Below are positions 53,830 through 61,088 of a stretch of DNA of 64,000 nucleotides, in pieces. Source of the stretch: Nitrospirales bacterium. GTDB lineage: Bacteria; Nitrospirota; Nitrospiria; Nitrospirales; UBA8639. Position numbers and translations under genes: made by a program. The DNA lies in assembly GCA_031315865.1 (NCBI GenBank), contig JALDRJ010000002.1:1214001-1278000 (forward strand), given 5' to 3'. Numbering within the stretch: the stretch's first letter is position 1; every line of letters begins with the position of its first letter. The notes beneath the pieces were generated by a model. It had not been told where the DNA came from, made no database searches, and worked only from the letters and a program-made list of their open reading frames with translations.

Positions 53830-54009
53830 ATGGGAGCCAGGTATCTTTCAGCATCTGATTTATTGCAGCGTAAACCAGAAGCAGAGTGTTGTGATTGTGC
53901 ACTTGAAGTAGACGGGAGTGGACACGAAGAGCAGATTTGGACTATATGGAACGGTTCGATGATCTATTGTCCGAAATGCGCTCAAAACGAGGGAGTAGGC
54001 CCGGAGTAA
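53830..54009 (+). CDS. Small zinc-ribbon-like protein of 59 residues
   Basis: A 59-codon frame with four cysteines in ribbon spacing: Cys20 and Cys23 in CCDC, Cys47 and Cys50 in CPKC. The intervening stretch (LEVDGSGHEEQIWTIWNGSM) would form the ribbon strands. The ribosome-binding site is weak (AAAGGG about 8 nt upstream). It follows the DUF2188 terminator, so it needs its own promoter in the 76-base AT-rich gap. No family is recognised; DNA, RNA or protein binding is plausible for such ribbons. Confidence 0.55.
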   Translation: MGARYLSASDLLQRKPEAECCDCALEVDGSGHEEQIWTIWNGSMIYCPKCAQNEGVGPE

Positions 54010-54047
54010 TTTTCCATATGTTATCTTATCATTCATCAAACTTCCCG

Positions 54048-54446
54048 CTACCCCTGCCATTCCAAAGCTAGCATTTGAAAAAGAAATCCCATAACCAAGA
54101 GGACGTAGGCTATTGGATGCGTAAGAGGCGGGATGTCCTCCAACACCTGGAAGTTTAGGTCATCCAGTTTTTCGCGTTCCTCCTGAAGAGAGTCAAGTTT
54201 CTTCCGAATCGAACCTGTCTCTTTTTCTTCACTGTATGCCTCGTAGCCGAGCCGTTCGTTTGTCCTGGCTACGGACTTAATTGCATCGGTGAGGTTTCGC
54301 TGCCACGATTTTAGCTCATTGGTTATATCAGCAAGCTTTTGAGTTCGCAGCGACTTTCTTGTGCGTTCCCTAATGTCGAATGTCAAAAGAAGCAGAGCGC
54401 CGCCTGTTGAAAGTGAAAGACCAAGTAAGGTTAATCCGTTATTCAT
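54048..54446 (-). CDS. Two-TM coiled-coil membrane protein
   Basis: A 132-residue protein whose ATG follows AGGAGG by 5 nt. Transmembrane helices lie at residues 5-22 (LTLLGLSLSTGGALLLL) and about 110-127 (HPIAYVLLVMGFLFQML). Between them is a charged, probably coiled-coil stretch of about 85 residues (EEKETGSIRKKLDSLQEERE). I do not recognise a family. Its terminator is not evident; the 59-residue gene converges on it. Its location inside the accessory patch gives no functional hint beyond membrane residence. Confidence 0.6.
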   Translation of the reverse strand: MNNGLTLLGLSLSTGGALLLLTFDIRERTRKSLRTQKLADITNELKSWQRNLTDAIKSVARTNERLGYEAYSEEKETGSIRKKLDSLQEEREKLDDLNFQVLEDIPPLTHPIAYVLLVMGFLFQMLALEWQG

Positions 54447-54650
54447 GAAGACCTCCTATCATCGCCAACATCGTGCATATGGTAGGGTTTCTCATACGAA
54501 TCAAGCAAATTAAATTTCTTCACCACTTATGCTCTCCTGTCCTTAGGAAGGCATAATGATATTTTCCACAATAACTGTTCACTTCGTTCCTGGGTCTTCA
54601 CAAAGTATCTTTTATTTCACGATATTTGGCCCATTTTTCCAGCAAGTTTT

Positions 54651-54952
54651 TTATTTAACTGCCTGCGTTAACGATGCAGTCACTGGATCATACTGAAATC
54701 CTGTAATCGTGCCATCCTTAATGCGCTCAACAGCCTCGTCGATCACAAAGATCGGCACGAGAAACCATTCGCGCGGCACAACGGGATTTCCAAAGCGATC
54801 CTTGATTTCAATATCAAGTCTTGCCGGATCAAAAATCCGATGAATGAGATGTTCGAGCTTATTACGATTGATGTTAGAAAGCTTGTACGTGGCAACAACC
54901 TCCACATCCGCCATCAGGAATGTGGGATCAAGTTTGGCATTGCCGGAAATAG
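54651..54952 (-). pseudogene. GIY-YIG/T5orf172-type nuclease, 3' remnant
   Basis: The frame ends at 54651 and reads upstream as far as about 54952. There the sequence turns into repeat copy B, whose terminus brings a TGA into frame. The remaining ~98 residues (NKLEHLIHRIFDPARLDIEI, KDRFGNPVVPREWFLVPIFV) resemble, from memory, the C-terminal part of GIY-YIG (Mug113/T5orf172-like) nuclease family proteins. The N-terminal catalytic half is missing. An internal ATG at 54914 leaves an 87-codon frame, but it has no ribosome-binding site. I read it as a gene broken by the element. Confidence 0.65.
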
Positions 54953-55154
54953 AAATGGGTCAAGTCTTTTGTTGTTATATTCTTGATCGATCGTTTCAGT
55001 AGGCATGGTCCTCCTCAAGCTTGAACGCTGACACCGTTCCAAGAACAAGCCCACCTTCGCCTTGGAGTCACATTCACCTATCAGTGCCCCTCATTTCCAT
55101 CAAAGCGGCTGAGCTTCAACTGTCAAGGAAGAATGCAACAACAAAAGACTTGAC
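54953..55154. repeat. MITE/REP-like element, copy B
   Basis: The second copy of the element at 50800-51002, in the same orientation. The inverted terminal repeats (GGTCAAGTCTTTTGTTG and its complement) are intact. The interior differs from copy A by scattered substitutions and a few single-base indels. Its left end abuts the truncated nuclease gene and its right end abuts the HipA remnant, so the element marks both breakpoints. Confidence 0.8.
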
Positions 55155-55160
55155 CTCTTA

Positions 55161-55313
55161 CCTTTTTCCAACTTGCTCCCGGAAGGCCCTCTTCGAAAAT
55201 ATCTTGCCGAGCGTGCAGGCATCAAACAATCGCAGGAATTTCATCTGCTCCATCTATTAGGGGAAGACTTGCCTGGTGCCGTCATAGCCAAGCCTGCACT
55301 GCAAAAGACTTGA
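55161..55313 (+). pseudogene. HipA toxin remnant
   Basis: A frame of about 50 codons right after repeat copy B reads FSNLLPEGPLRKYLAERAG, then QEFHLLHLLGEDLPGAVI. This is the conserved N-terminal region of HipA-family kinases (N-1 and part of the hipA-couple region). It ends in a TGA supplied by another copy of the repeat terminus (GCAAAAGACTTGACT at 55301). HipA kinases phosphorylate glutamyl-tRNA synthetase and act with HipB; here neither the kinase core nor HipB is present. The remnant cannot be functional as HipA. Confidence 0.75.
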
Positions 55314-55342
55314 CTCATGCTCATGCCACCGTAGACGTCGAT

Positions 55343-56197
55343 CTACTTTCCGGCATCTTTCGCACACCGAAAGCCTGTTGAGTGATTACGGTCGAGCGGT
55401 TTGCTCATGATGCGTGTAAAGATACGGGCTTGCGGGGTTTCTCCCTGCCAGCCGGAACTTCGGAGGACTTTGTATCCACCTGTTTGCGGGCCTTTGGGAT
55501 TGCGGTCCGGGCTTTTCGAATAGTATTGCGAGTCATACCAATCAGCCACCCATTCCCAGACGTTTCCTGCCATATCGTACGCGCCGTATGGACTTTTCCC
55601 GGCTTCATAGATTCCGACAGGAACCAGTGTTGCTTCTCCGCGCCAGGTGACTTGGTTGTAGTTGAGGTGTTTGTCCGTCGGTTCGACGTCCCCCCATGGA
55701 AATCGCCAATTATTGGGGCCTTTGGCTGCCTTTTCCCATTCGGCTTCGGTCGGGAGCCGCTTGCCGGCCCACTTGCAATATGCGTCGGCATCGTACCAAT
55801 CCACGTTGATGACCGGAAGGTCAACGACTGATTCAGGCATGATATTCCCTTTCCAAAGTCCTTTGGTCGGATCGGTGGGGTGCTGCGGGGTGCGATGACC
55901 AGTCTCGGTCACAAATTGTAAATATCGGCCATTCGTCACCTCATACTTATCGATATAAAATGTATCGAGGAATACGTCATGATTAGGCCGTTCATCGACT
56001 CCACCATCCCTGGCGGAATCAGGGACACCCATGGGAAACACTCCTTCAGGCACGAGAACCATGGGCGCGGTATCCTTCCCGATGATTTCCGATGGGTTAT
56101 CGGTTTTTGCGAAAACGTTTCCTGATATAAGCAGTATGAGAAAAACGCCCGCGAGCATCGAGCCAGTATAGATTTTTTGAAAACTTCTCCTGTTCAT
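55343..56197 (-). CDS. Exported FGE-sulfatase-domain protein lacking the FGE cysteines
   Basis: A 284-residue protein from the ATG at 56197 (AGGGAGG 7 nt upstream), with a signal peptide (SMLAGVFLILLISGNVFA). The rest is the formylglycine-generating-enzyme fold: MVLVPEGVFPMGVPDSARDG, YIDKYEVTNGRYLQFV, PVINVDWYDADAYCKWAGKR, LPTEAEWEKAA, YDMAGNVWEWVADWY and STGFRCA. True FGE has a Cys pair in the region after the WEW motif; here it reads VLRSSGWQGETPQARIFTRI without cysteine. It is therefore a structural relative, as in many exported members of the family, and probably not a sulfatase maturase. It is monocistronic. Confidence 0.85.
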   Translation of the reverse strand: MNRRSFQKIYTGSMLAGVFLILLISGNVFAKTDNPSEIIGKDTAPMVLVPEGVFPMGVPDSARDGGVDERPNHDVFLDTFYIDKYEVTNGRYLQFVTETGHRTPQHPTDPTKGLWKGNIMPESVVDLPVINVDWYDADAYCKWAGKRLPTEAEWEKAAKGPNNWRFPWGDVEPTDKHLNYNQVTWRGEATLVPVGIYEAGKSPYGAYDMAGNVWEWVADWYDSQYYSKSPDRNPKGPQTGGYKVLRSSGWQGETPQARIFTRIMSKPLDRNHSTGFRCAKDAGK

Positions 56198-56386
56198 CGC
56201 TTCCTCCCTTATATTCCTTATGTTCACGGCCATCTTGCGAGATGGCGGCATATACAAGATCTGAGTACGAGTCAATTATAGCACGCGCTATCGAGGGGTT
56301 GCCCCAGCCCCAGGCGGTAGCTATGATGCCCAGCGATCACGAAGCGATTCAAGAGTGGACTCTCTTAGAGGAGGTTCGCGGGCGCG

Positions 56387-56803
56387 ATGAGCCAACCAGG
56401 TATGCTGGGCCTTCGACATGTGGCGCTCAATGTTAAGGATATACGAGTGTCCCAGCCTTTCTATGAGCGACTCTTCGACATGAAGGTCGTATGGCAGCCG
56501 GATTCGCAGAGCGTCTACTTGAGTTCGGGGTCTGACAATCTTGCGCTTCACCAGATTCCCAGCGAATCCCTCCATGCTTTCGCTGACCAGAAAAACCAAT
56601 TTTTAGATCATCTGGGATTTTTGTACGAGTCCCCCTCCCATGTCGAAGAGATGTTTGCCCGGGCCCAGACGCAAAATATCCCTATCGTCAAACCGCTGAA
56701 AGCGCACCGGGACGGAAGTTATTCTTTTTACCTGGCAGATCCGGATGGCAATGTCGTTCAGGTTTTGTACGAACCATCTGTGGCGGGCCAGGAGGCCAAG
56801 TAA
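56387..56803 (+). CDS. VOC-superfamily (glyoxalase-like) protein
   Basis: A 138-residue protein with LRHVALNVKDIRVSQPFYER near the N-terminus and YSFYLADPDGNVVQVLYE near the C-terminus, the beta-alpha-beta-beta-beta halves of a vicinal-oxygen-chelate fold. His, His and Glu residues in these motifs can bind a metal. Members include glyoxalase I, dioxygenases and resistance proteins; the exact reaction is unknown. GAGGAGG lies 14-20 nt before the ATG, which is rather far. It is 77 bases upstream of the metallo-beta-lactamase-fold gene and may be co-transcribed. Confidence 0.82.
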   Translation: MSQPGMLGLRHVALNVKDIRVSQPFYERLFDMKVVWQPDSQSVYLSSGSDNLALHQIPSESLHAFADQKNQFLDHLGFLYESPSHVEEMFARAQTQNIPIVKPLKAHRDGSYSFYLADPDGNVVQVLYEPSVAGQEAK

Positions 56804-56880
56804 ACGGTGAGGCGTCAAACGGGAAACGGTCTCTGTTTCCACGAGAGACCAGTCACACACGACGAGCGACGAATCGATCA

Positions 56881-58509
56881 ATGAGCACGTGGGATATTTT
56901 TCAGCCTAATCAGTATATCGGGTTGCATCCCTGGGTGTGGGTGCAGTTAGAAAGCGCGGAACCTCCCGGGCCGTTACCGTTTCTTGGAGGGGTGGACCCT
57001 CAAGTCGTGGAGAGCCTGCATCAAGTTCATAGTATATTATTGAGTTCGGTCGAGACTGCCATCAGCGATATCATGGCTCACCGGGCTTCGTTGGACGACC
57101 CAGCGACCCCGCGTCGTCTTGAAGACGCTTACGCCGAAGTGGTGGCTTCACGCCCCCAATTAACGGCTCATATTCAATGTGGCCGCGAGGCAGACGGAAC
57201 GTTTCAGTGGTCTTATCCCCGCGATACCCGGCTGTCGGCGACCATGGCCTACGCGGGGCTCCGTATTTTTAACGTGGCGACTCGCAATGCGATCCCATGG
57301 CAGTTTGAACGGCCCATCGCTCCGATGGTCGGAAAATTTTTGGGGTTCCTGGATGGCACTCGAACGGTGTCGGAGATTCGAACGGTGGCCACGGCGTCAG
57401 GACGGGATATGGAGGGTTACCTGACGAAGTTCTTTGAACTCTTGCGTGACAGTGACTGTTTAGCGGTCAGCTCGACATCCTCGGTCCGCCAGCAGTGGTT
57501 GGAACATACGCGGGATCGAGACGTTATTCATCTTGGACATGCGGCCGTGATGTATCGCCAACGGGATCAATTTTTCTGGGTCGATCCGTGGTTGATGCCC
57601 TGGTTTGCCGAATCTCCGGTTCCTTCTCTGTGGATGAATCTGTTACCAAAGCCTTCGGCGATCTTTTTGACGCATGATCACGATGATCATGTCGATCCAC
57701 GCACCCTCTTTCATCTGGACAAAGACATTCCAATTTTTGTCCCCAGCCGGAAGAATCGGAAACATTTGTATTACGACTACCTTTCCCTTTTACGAGAGTT
57801 CGGTTTTAACCGTGTGACAGAGATGGCTCATGGCGATACCTGGAAGTTTGACGGTGGAGCGGTCGCGTCCGTGCCGTTCTATGGTGAAGATCCCTGTGAT
57901 TTGGTGTTGCCGCGCAATTGTTATGTCATTGCCGACCGTGGTCACAACATCCTCGTTCATGCGGACAGCGGGCCGACAAACGCCGGTGAGTCGGCGTTAA
58001 AAGACGGCATCATCAAGGACCTTGTCGTACGCTATGGCCCCTTGTCCATCGTCTTGTCTTCTCAACAGCAGCTTAAAGAGGTGCGGAGTTATACGGCCCA
58101 TGCCTGCCTGGCGCACCCTGGGACATGGCTGGATGTGGGGGAGAACGGATACCTCACGAATCAATACTTGGCCGATCTTTGTGCAACAGCCAAGGCGAAA
58201 TTGTTCGTCTCCTATGCGACCGGCGGAGCCGATTGGTACCCGGATCACTTGTCATTCATGTTCAGTCACAGAAATCCCGCGCGCACGGCCTTAATCACGG
58301 CCCATTGGGATCAACCCGATTCCCTTCGCGCTTCCCTTGAACCGGTGGGATGTGGCTATCATTACGCGCAGGCCTTGGATATTTTTCGGATTGGCGAGCG
58401 GGAGGCTGTTCACGTGCATCCTTGTTCCCAAGCACTGTCACCCGTTCAACTTTTCCAGCAGGACCACCCGCTTCCGTCATTCTTGAGCCGGCCCGCACCG
58501 TCCCGGTGA
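56881..58509 (+). CDS. Metallo-beta-lactamase-fold protein with internal PqqD-like segment
   Basis: A 542-residue protein. Residues 1-140 are a helical region I do not recognise. Residues about 148-197 (KFLGFLDGTRTVSEIRTVAT, EGYLTKFFELLRDSDCLAV) resemble a PqqD-like winged-helix, the fold that binds peptide leaders in RiPP pathways. From about 210 a UlaG-like metallo-beta-lactamase domain follows, with LTHDHDDHVDPRTLFHL, ILVHADSGPT and SYATGGADWYPDHLSF. The HDHDDH metal motif is intact, so it is probably a hydrolase. PqqB is a known pairing of this fold with PqqD, but no precursor peptide or radical SAM gene was seen. Confidence 0.78.
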   Translation: MSTWDIFQPNQYIGLHPWVWVQLESAEPPGPLPFLGGVDPQVVESLHQVHSILLSSVETAISDIMAHRASLDDPATPRRLEDAYAEVVASRPQLTAHIQCGREADGTFQWSYPRDTRLSATMAYAGLRIFNVATRNAIPWQFERPIAPMVGKFLGFLDGTRTVSEIRTVATASGRDMEGYLTKFFELLRDSDCLAVSSTSSVRQQWLEHTRDRDVIHLGHAAVMYRQRDQFFWVDPWLMPWFAESPVPSLWMNLLPKPSAIFLTHDHDDHVDPRTLFHLDKDIPIFVPSRKNRKHLYYDYLSLLREFGFNRVTEMAHGDTWKFDGGAVASVPFYGEDPCDLVLPRNCYVIADRGHNILVHADSGPTNAGESALKDGIIKDLVVRYGPLSIVLSSQQQLKEVRSYTAHACLAHPGTWLDVGENGYLTNQYLADLCATAKAKLFVSYATGGADWYPDHLSFMFSHRNPARTALITAHWDQPDSLRASLEPVGCGYHYAQALDIFRIGEREAVHVHPCSQALSPVQLFQQDHPLPSFLSRPAPSR

Positions 58510-58671
58510 CGGGCGGGAAGGAATCGCCACAGGATTTCTTCCACAATGAGACTCGCTAACAACTAATTGATTTTATGCTTAATTTTGAACTTGGACTCCA
58601 CCAGAGACTAAGGTATGATAAGGATCGTTCGTTGTTGAGAATGACTCTCGAATTTCAAAAGGATCACGATC

Positions 58672-59412
58672 ATGTCAGAACTCGACCAAGATCAAGATAG
58701 CGATATCCCCTTTCCGGAAACCGTCGCGGTCATTGGCGTCAAGGTACGAGATCAAGGAGAAGTGAAGAAAACGAGGACAGATGATCATTCCGTGCGTGTT
58801 GGGGATCATGTCATCCTGGCGCTAGACAATGATCAAACGTACGGAAAGGTCTACACGGCTCTTCAGCTCCTTCCCTTTACGCCTCCCATGCGAGTCATGC
58901 GGTCAACGGTGCGAAAGGCGACTGAGGAGGACGAGCGAACGATCGACCGCCATCAAAAGATCGTGGCTGAAGGCCGCACGTTCTGCCTTGAACGGATCGA
59001 GGCCTTAAAGCTCCACATGAAACTCGTGGAAGTCTACAGTTCGTTTCAGCGACGAACATTGACCTTTACCTATACGGCTGACGGGCGCGTCGATTTCCGG
59101 CAACTCGTCAAAGATCTGGCCCGGCAATTTGGATGCCGCATCGAGATGCGACAGATTTCGAGTCGTGAGGAAGCTGGAAGATTGAGTGGGGTCGATACCT
59201 GTGGCCTGGTATTATGTTGTGCCAGTTTTCTCACGGATTTTAAGCCGATTAATCCCAATAAAAGCGGTCGTCACGAGGGGCATTGGAACGGAGGCGATAG
59301 TCATCGAATCGGTGTTTGTGGCCGGTTGAAATGTTGTTTGATGTTCGAAGAGGAAGGATGGTCGCTCACACGGCGGCAATCCCAACCTCTGATTCATCCC
59401 TCCCGGCGGTAA
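58672..59412 (+). CDS. PSP1-domain protein (RicT/YaaT-like)
   Basis: A 246-residue protein with the PSP1 C-terminal domain: VDFRQLVKDLARQFGCRIEM, SREEAGRLSGVDTCGLVLCC and HRIGVCGRLKCCLMFEEEG. The cysteine set (residues about 181-188 and 222-229) is the conserved ligand pattern of RicT, which in Bacillus forms an iron-sulfur-bearing complex aiding RNase Y. Here no RicA or RicF homologue was noticed. In other bacteria PSP1 genes sit near DNA polymerase III delta' genes; that is not the case here. Confidence 0.88.
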   Translation: MSELDQDQDSDIPFPETVAVIGVKVRDQGEVKKTRTDDHSVRVGDHVILALDNDQTYGKVYTALQLLPFTPPMRVMRSTVRKATEEDERTIDRHQKIVAEGRTFCLERIEALKLHMKLVEVYSSFQRRTLTFTYTADGRVDFRQLVKDLARQFGCRIEMRQISSREEAGRLSGVDTCGLVLCCASFLTDFKPINPNKSGRHEGHWNGGDSHRIGVCGRLKCCLMFEEEGWSLTRRQSQPLIHPSRR

Positions 59413-59499
59413 TCGATTTCGTGTTCTGGGCGTTCAATCCTGCCAAAAAGGCCTTTTCTCATGAGATTTCGTGTTTGTAGCCGTGTGTGATGGATTGCT

Positions 59500-59922
59500 A
59501 TGGAAATGTCCATGCCCAGGTTTATTATCTTTTCGCACAACGCCACGTATGACAAACTCCATCAGGTCGCGACTATAGGATTAACAGCCGCCGCGATGGG
59601 TAAAGATGTGACGGTAGTCTTGCTCTTTTGGACCATTAAAAAGTTAGCTGAAGGGCGTTTTAATGAGTTGGACTTTCCGCCGGAATATCAGTCGCATTCC
59701 TCAGAGGTTGCGCGACTCATTAAAGAGCGTAAGGTGCCTTTGATTACCGAGATGTTGGAAGAAGCCCGTCAAGTTGGGCAGTTTCGACTCGTGGCCTGTA
59801 GTGCGGGACTCGAGTATATGGGCGTAGACTCTGAGGCCGTGGCCAAGAATGTGGATGAAGTGATGGGCCTTCCCGCGATTCTCTCATTTTCGGCCGGTGC
59901 GGAAACGACGTTATTTATCTAA
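59500..59922 (+). CDS. DsrE/DsrF-family protein
   Basis: A 140-residue cytoplasmic protein with the DsrE-type alpha/beta fold: PRFIIFSHNATYDKLHQVAT, IGLTAAAMGKDVTVVLLFWT, and FRLVACSAGLEYMGVDSEAV with a single Cys at residue 102. Related proteins (DsrE, TusD, DrsE-like peroxiredoxin-associated) relay sulfur or act as small carriers. ATGs at 59500, 59506 and 59512 are in frame; the third lies 6 nt after GGAAA and gives MPRFIIF, perhaps the true start. It is the second DsrE-like gene in the window; the other is exported. Confidence 0.8.
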   Translation: MEMSMPRFIIFSHNATYDKLHQVATIGLTAAAMGKDVTVVLLFWTIKKLAEGRFNELDFPPEYQSHSSEVARLIKERKVPLITEMLEEARQVGQFRLVACSAGLEYMGVDSEAVAKNVDEVMGLPAILSFSAGAETTLFI

Positions 59923-59977
59923 GGCCGGTCGAATAGCAAGCTCCTGCCTATTTTCTGAGCCTTTCCCAGAACATGAG

Positions 59978-61069
59978 TCATTTTCTGACGGCGGTCAGCG
60001 GAAGATGAGTCCATGTCTCTCCGCCGTCTTCTGTTCGGTAGAGTCCTCCTCCGTTCGTCCCGATATACAGCGTCTTCGGATTTTTCTGGTCGATTTTTAC
60101 GCTGCGAATACTGGTGGCTTCAAGGCCAGAGCTTTTGAGCGACCATGTTTCACCACCGTCCAAGCTTTTTTTCACGCCCTGACTCGTGGCTAGATAGATT
60201 GTGTCAGGGTTTGATGGATCGAGTTGAATTTCGCTCACGTACCCAGCACCCAGGGCATCGCCAACCTTGGTCCAATTGTTTCCTTGATTCGTGCTTTTGA
60301 ACAGACCCTGGGTCGTCCCCGCATACACGATCAGCGGGTTTTTCGGGTCAATGGCAAGACTATTGACCCCCATGGCCATCGAAGCCATTTTCGCGTCGGC
60401 CGCCACCATCCCCTCCGTGACTTTAACCCAGTTTTCCGCGCTGTTTTTCGTTCGATAGACTCCGCCTGTCGTTCCTGCGTACATGATCTCCGGACGGTGA
60501 GGATCAATCGCCAGGGAAACGACAAAATTAATTTCGGTCATACCGGAGAGACGAGGTTCCCACGTCTTGCCTCCATCCGAACTTTGAAAGATCCCAACGG
60601 TCGTCGCGGCGTAGAGCGTTTGAGAGTCGCCGGGGTGAAACACGATTTGATTCACGATGGAGGAAATGGTGCCTCGTTGAAGCCCTTGGTTGAATTGATG
60701 CCAACTACGGCCGCCATCCGGGCTCTTATACGCCCCGTCCCCATTGGTGCCGGCGAAGACATTCGCCGGAAGCTGCGGATCTATGGCTAAACTAATCACA
60801 CGGGTTCTTTTCAATTCGCCTTCAAACCGTTCCCACGATTGACCGCTGTCCCGCGTTTTATACACAGCTTCATCGGTGGCGATATAGAGGATGTTCGACT
60901 TGGTGGGATTAAGCGCGATGGAGACGACGGTATTACTCCGTTCGCCACAGCCCATCACTATACCGCAGAGGAGGAAAACCAGCCCCAAATTCAGCGTCCA
61001 CGGTCTGACTCGCTTCGGCTTTGAGGCCGTATGCTCACAGGCAATCTTATAATGTTGTCCAGAATGCAT
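59978..61069 (-). CDS. Beta-propeller lipoprotein (Ycf48/BNR-repeat type)
   Basis: Starting at the ATG at 61069, the product has 363 residues. A hydrophobic segment ending in the lipobox GIVMGC marks a lipoprotein. The remainder is a repeated beta-propeller with blades such as VYKTRDSGQSWERFEG, SPDGGRSWHQFNQG and TEDGGETWTHLPL, the Asp-box/Ycf48-type repeat seen in sortilin and photosystem assembly proteins. Non-photosynthetic bacteria carry many exported relatives of unknown role. An extended frame from 61117 would overlap the CrtC/AttH gene by 29 bases. It follows that gene by 19 bases and is probably co-transcribed. Confidence 0.8.
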   Translation of the reverse strand: MHSGQHYKIACEHTASKPKRVRPWTLNLGLVFLLCGIVMGCGERSNTVVSIALNPTKSNILYIATDEAVYKTRDSGQSWERFEGELKRTRVISLAIDPQLPANVFAGTNGDGAYKSPDGGRSWHQFNQGLQRGTISSIVNQIVFHPGDSQTLYAATTVGIFQSSDGGKTWEPRLSGMTEINFVVSLAIDPHRPEIMYAGTTGGVYRTKNSAENWVKVTEGMVAADAKMASMAMGVNSLAIDPKNPLIVYAGTTQGLFKSTNQGNNWTKVGDALGAGYVSEIQLDPSNPDTIYLATSQGVKKSLDGGETWSLKSSGLEATSIRSVKIDQKNPKTLYIGTNGGGLYRTEDGGETWTHLPLTAVRK

Positions 61070-61088
61070 GACGGTGTGGAATGAGTGT

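Noticed and set aside
49400-55320. A classical defence island or prophage
   Set aside because: No restriction-modification, CRISPR-Cas, Abi, integrase, terminase or capsid genes were seen; only toxin-antitoxin pairs and remnants.
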